Source: Halothece sp964463655
Lineage (GTDB): Bacteria; Cyanobacteriota; Cyanobacteriia; Cyanobacteriales; Rubidibacteraceae
Assembly: GCA_964463655.1 (NCBI GenBank)
Contig: CAYXDG010000006.1
Location: forward strand, 1-64,000
Reading direction: 5' to 3'
DNA length: 64,000 nt
The notes beneath the pieces were generated by a model that searched no databases, was not told where the DNA came from, and saw only the letters and a program-made list of their open reading frames with translations. A program made the translations under genes and the position numbers. Positions 62,726 through 64,000 of this stretch are shown in pieces. Position 1 is the first letter of the stretch. Each line of letters begins with the position of its first letter.

Positions 62726-63466
62726 CTAACTGGTAACTAACTGGTCGCTGCTAACTGCTTTTTCCGTGCTACCAGGTTTGTCTTGACGGGTAAGAAGATC
62801 AAACATTCGATCGCCAATGCTTTCTTTTATTTCATCTTCTAATTCATGGAACACATCGCGATTCAATTGAAACACATAATTCGCTTCTTCCACGATCGCG
62901 CTGACGGTTTCTTCATCAACGGAAATCGAGTTTAACGCATCCCGATATTTTGCCTTAAATTCACGTTTTGCTTCCACAGTTTGCATTGCGTCAAATTCAT
63001 GTAATCCTGTTCCTTGATCAGGAGGTAAATCCATCGCCGATCGCGCAATTTTTCTTAAACTTTGACCACCGGAAAGATCGCCCAGATAACGCACATAAGA
63101 ATGGGCAATTAACCGTTCTGGTTGCGTTTCACTGATTTCTTTGATGCGATTGACGTAAACTTGTCCTGCTGGAGAAGCAGAGATTTTGTTTTGCCAATCA
63201 TCTCCGAAATAAAAAGCTAAATCTTCTTCCAGTTTCTGTTTCCGTTCCAACTCTGGGAAATAAATTTTTCCCACCACAGGATGTTCCCGATGACGATAAA
63301 TTTCTGCTTCTAGGGTGGAATAGACAAAATACAAATCTGCGGTGAGTTCTGCAAAGGGCTTTTTCTCCATTACGCCTTTGAGAAAGCATTTCATAAACGC
63401 AGTATTTTCCGAAGCGGTGTGAGACTGTTTCGTTCCTTCACGGAGTCGTTGCGCGAGATGACTCAT
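62726..63466 (-). CDS. ho: Heme oxygenase
   Basis: 246 residues. The proximal heme-ligand His is H16 in TKQSHTASENTAFMK, and the distal helix is VRYLGDLSGGQSLRKIA with its conserved glycines. It opens heme to biliverdin with reduced ferredoxin, feeding phycobilin synthesis. In Synechocystis the paralog ho2 is grouped with hemN and a second acsF (chlAII) and induced at low oxygen. The same three genes are here, suggesting the HO2-type role, but acsF is divergent. Confidence 0.94.
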   Translation of the reverse strand: MSHLAQRLREGTKQSHTASENTAFMKCFLKGVMEKKPFAELTADLYFVYSTLEAEIYRHREHPVVGKIYFPELERKQKLEEDLAFYFGDDWQNKISASPAGQVYVNRIKEISETQPERLIAHSYVRYLGDLSGGQSLRKIARSAMDLPPDQGTGLHEFDAMQTVEAKREFKAKYRDALNSISVDEETVSAIVEEANYVFQLNRDVFHELEDEIKESIGDRMFDLLTRQDKPGSTEKAVSSDQLVTS

Positions 63467-63520
63467 GATTCAATCCCTCTTCAAATCTTTATTATTATTT
63501 ATGACTATAAAGTGATAAAC

Positions 63521-63542
63521 TACAAATTGCACTCAATTTGTA
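63521..63542. promoter_or_regulatory. Perfect 9+9 bp inverted repeat (candidate operator)
   Basis: TACAAATTG, four bases, CAATTTGTA: a perfect dyad about 55 bases upstream of the heme oxygenase start and 92 before acsF. Its size suits a MarR-type dimer such as ChlR, the activator of the low-oxygen tetrapyrrole genes in Synechocystis and Synechococcus. The link is inferred from context. Confidence 0.5.
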
Positions 63543-63584
63543 AAATTCTTTACAAAGTTTGACGAAACGAGTGGCGAATCCATT

Positions 63585-63603
63585 GGATATGTCTATGATA
63601 TCC
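63585..63603. promoter_or_regulatory. Inverted repeat GGATAT-N7-ATATCC upstream of acsF
   Basis: A perfect 6-bp dyad with a 7-base spacer ends 30 bases before the acsF ATG, overlapping where a -10 region or transcription start would lie. It may be a repressor site or a leader hairpin. Confidence 0.4.
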
Positions 63604-63633
63604 ATTGAATAACTTTAAGGAGAAAGTGTAACC

Positions 63634-64000
63634 ATGTCAACAGCCGTCCCTCAACCCGAAATTAAAACCTCGATGAAGGAAACGTTACTCACCCCTCGCT
63701 TCTACACCACAGACTTTGATGGAATGGCAGAGATGGACTTATCGAGTCACCAAGCGGAGTTAGAGGCAATGGTGGCGGAAATGAAAGCTGATTACAACCG
63801 CCATCACTTTGTCCGCACCGAAGCATTCGAGAAATCTTGGGAGCATATCGACGGAAAGAAAAGAGAGGCGTTTCTAGAATTCTTAGAACGGTCTTGCACC
63901 TCTGAATTTTCAGGATTTTTGCTGTTTAAGGAACTTTCTCGCAAGCTGAAAGGGCGTAACCAACTGTTGGCTGATATCTTCCACTACATGGCGCGAGACG
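63634..64000 (+). CDS. acsF: Aerobic Mg-protoporphyrin IX monomethyl ester cyclase (5' part)
   Basis: The first 122 codons: MSTAVPQPEIKTSMKETLLT, then TPRFYTTDFDGMAEMDLSSH and the helix with LERSCTSEFSGFLLFKELSR, which holds one of the di-iron carboxylates. The remainder is cut by the window edge. The enzyme forms the isocyclic ring of chlorophyll using oxygen. AAGGAGA lies about 10 bases before the ATG. Grouping with ho and hemN points to the low-oxygen (chlAII-type) paralog, but this cannot be settled from the fragment. Confidence 0.92.
   Translation, partial: MSTAVPQPEIKTSMKETLLTPRFYTTDFDGMAEMDLSSHQAELEAMVAEMKADYNRHHFVRTEAFEKSWEHIDGKKREAFLEFLERSCTSEFSGFLLFKELSRKLKGRNQLLADIFHYMARD

Noticed and set aside
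5180..63100. Frequent GCGATCGC octamers as regulatory operators
   Set aside because: This is the cyanobacterial HIP1 repeat, spread through coding and non-coding DNA alike.

Overview
The window is cyanobacterial chromosome. Octamers of the GCGATCGC (HIP1) type are scattered throughout. Many genes are cyanobacterial or photosynthetic: heme oxygenase, hemN, an aerobic Mg-protoporphyrin cyclase start (acsF), the NDH-1 assembly factor CRR6, DUF1400 and DUF1825 proteins, ABC1 kinases and prohibitin-type SPFH proteins. The modest GC content and an NhaS3-like antiporter would fit a unicellular, perhaps salt-tolerant, cyanobacterium, but the genus is a guess.

Layout. 1-5.0 kb: the 5' part of a very large secreted nuclease / phytase-like fusion protein (minus strand), with a decayed copy of its N-terminal domain upstream. 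5-7 kb: a DUF1400 alpha/beta hydrolase. 7.1-12.2 kb: an amidohydrolase, a DUF962/Mpo1-like protein, a fatty-acid-hydroxylase-family protein and a JmjC/cupin protein on the minus strand, divergent from a GH3-family acyl-adenylate enzyme. This is the best candidate here for an undescribed lipid or apocarotenoid pathway. 12.4-18 kb: small helical protein, ABC1 kinase, PP2C phosphatase, tandem prohibitins and a phasin-like protein. 18-21 kb: sugar transferase, gmd and fcl, for GDP-fucose and surface polysaccharide. 21-26 kb: antiporter, AMIN-amidase, murI and aroE. 26-34 kb: Rpn relic, type IIA topoisomerase A subunit, TPR protein, CRR6, decayed gene stub, two TerD proteins, EVE protein and a ferrochelatase-family protein with a His-rich tail. 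34-42 kb: cytochrome b561-like protein, MFS carrier, mraY, an unknown protein, murF, a TnpB relic and a SpoIID-like protein. 42-50 kb: CheA-like hybrid kinase with degenerate Hpt sites, era, an M14-like deacylase and a class A PBP. 50-58.5 kb: DUF1825, TM2 and HhH proteins, an orphan ArsR, glgX, pheS, acetolactate synthase with a zinc ribbon, and DUF427. 58.5-64 kb: carotenoid-oxygenase relic, recJ, then a tetrapyrrole cluster (hemN and heme oxygenase divergent from acsF) with two inverted repeats between.

Themes. Cell-wall synthesis and remodelling is spread over many loci (amidase, murI, mraY, murF, SpoIID, PBP). Tetrapyrrole metabolism occupies the right end and the 33-kb chelatase. At least six gene relics (nuclease domain, Rpn, stub, TnpB, carotenoid oxygenase, plus short palindromes) and four heptanucleotide repeat arrays show a genome that accumulates and decays mobile material between otherwise ordinary core genes. 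I saw no tRNA, rRNA, CRISPR array or intact insertion sequence.
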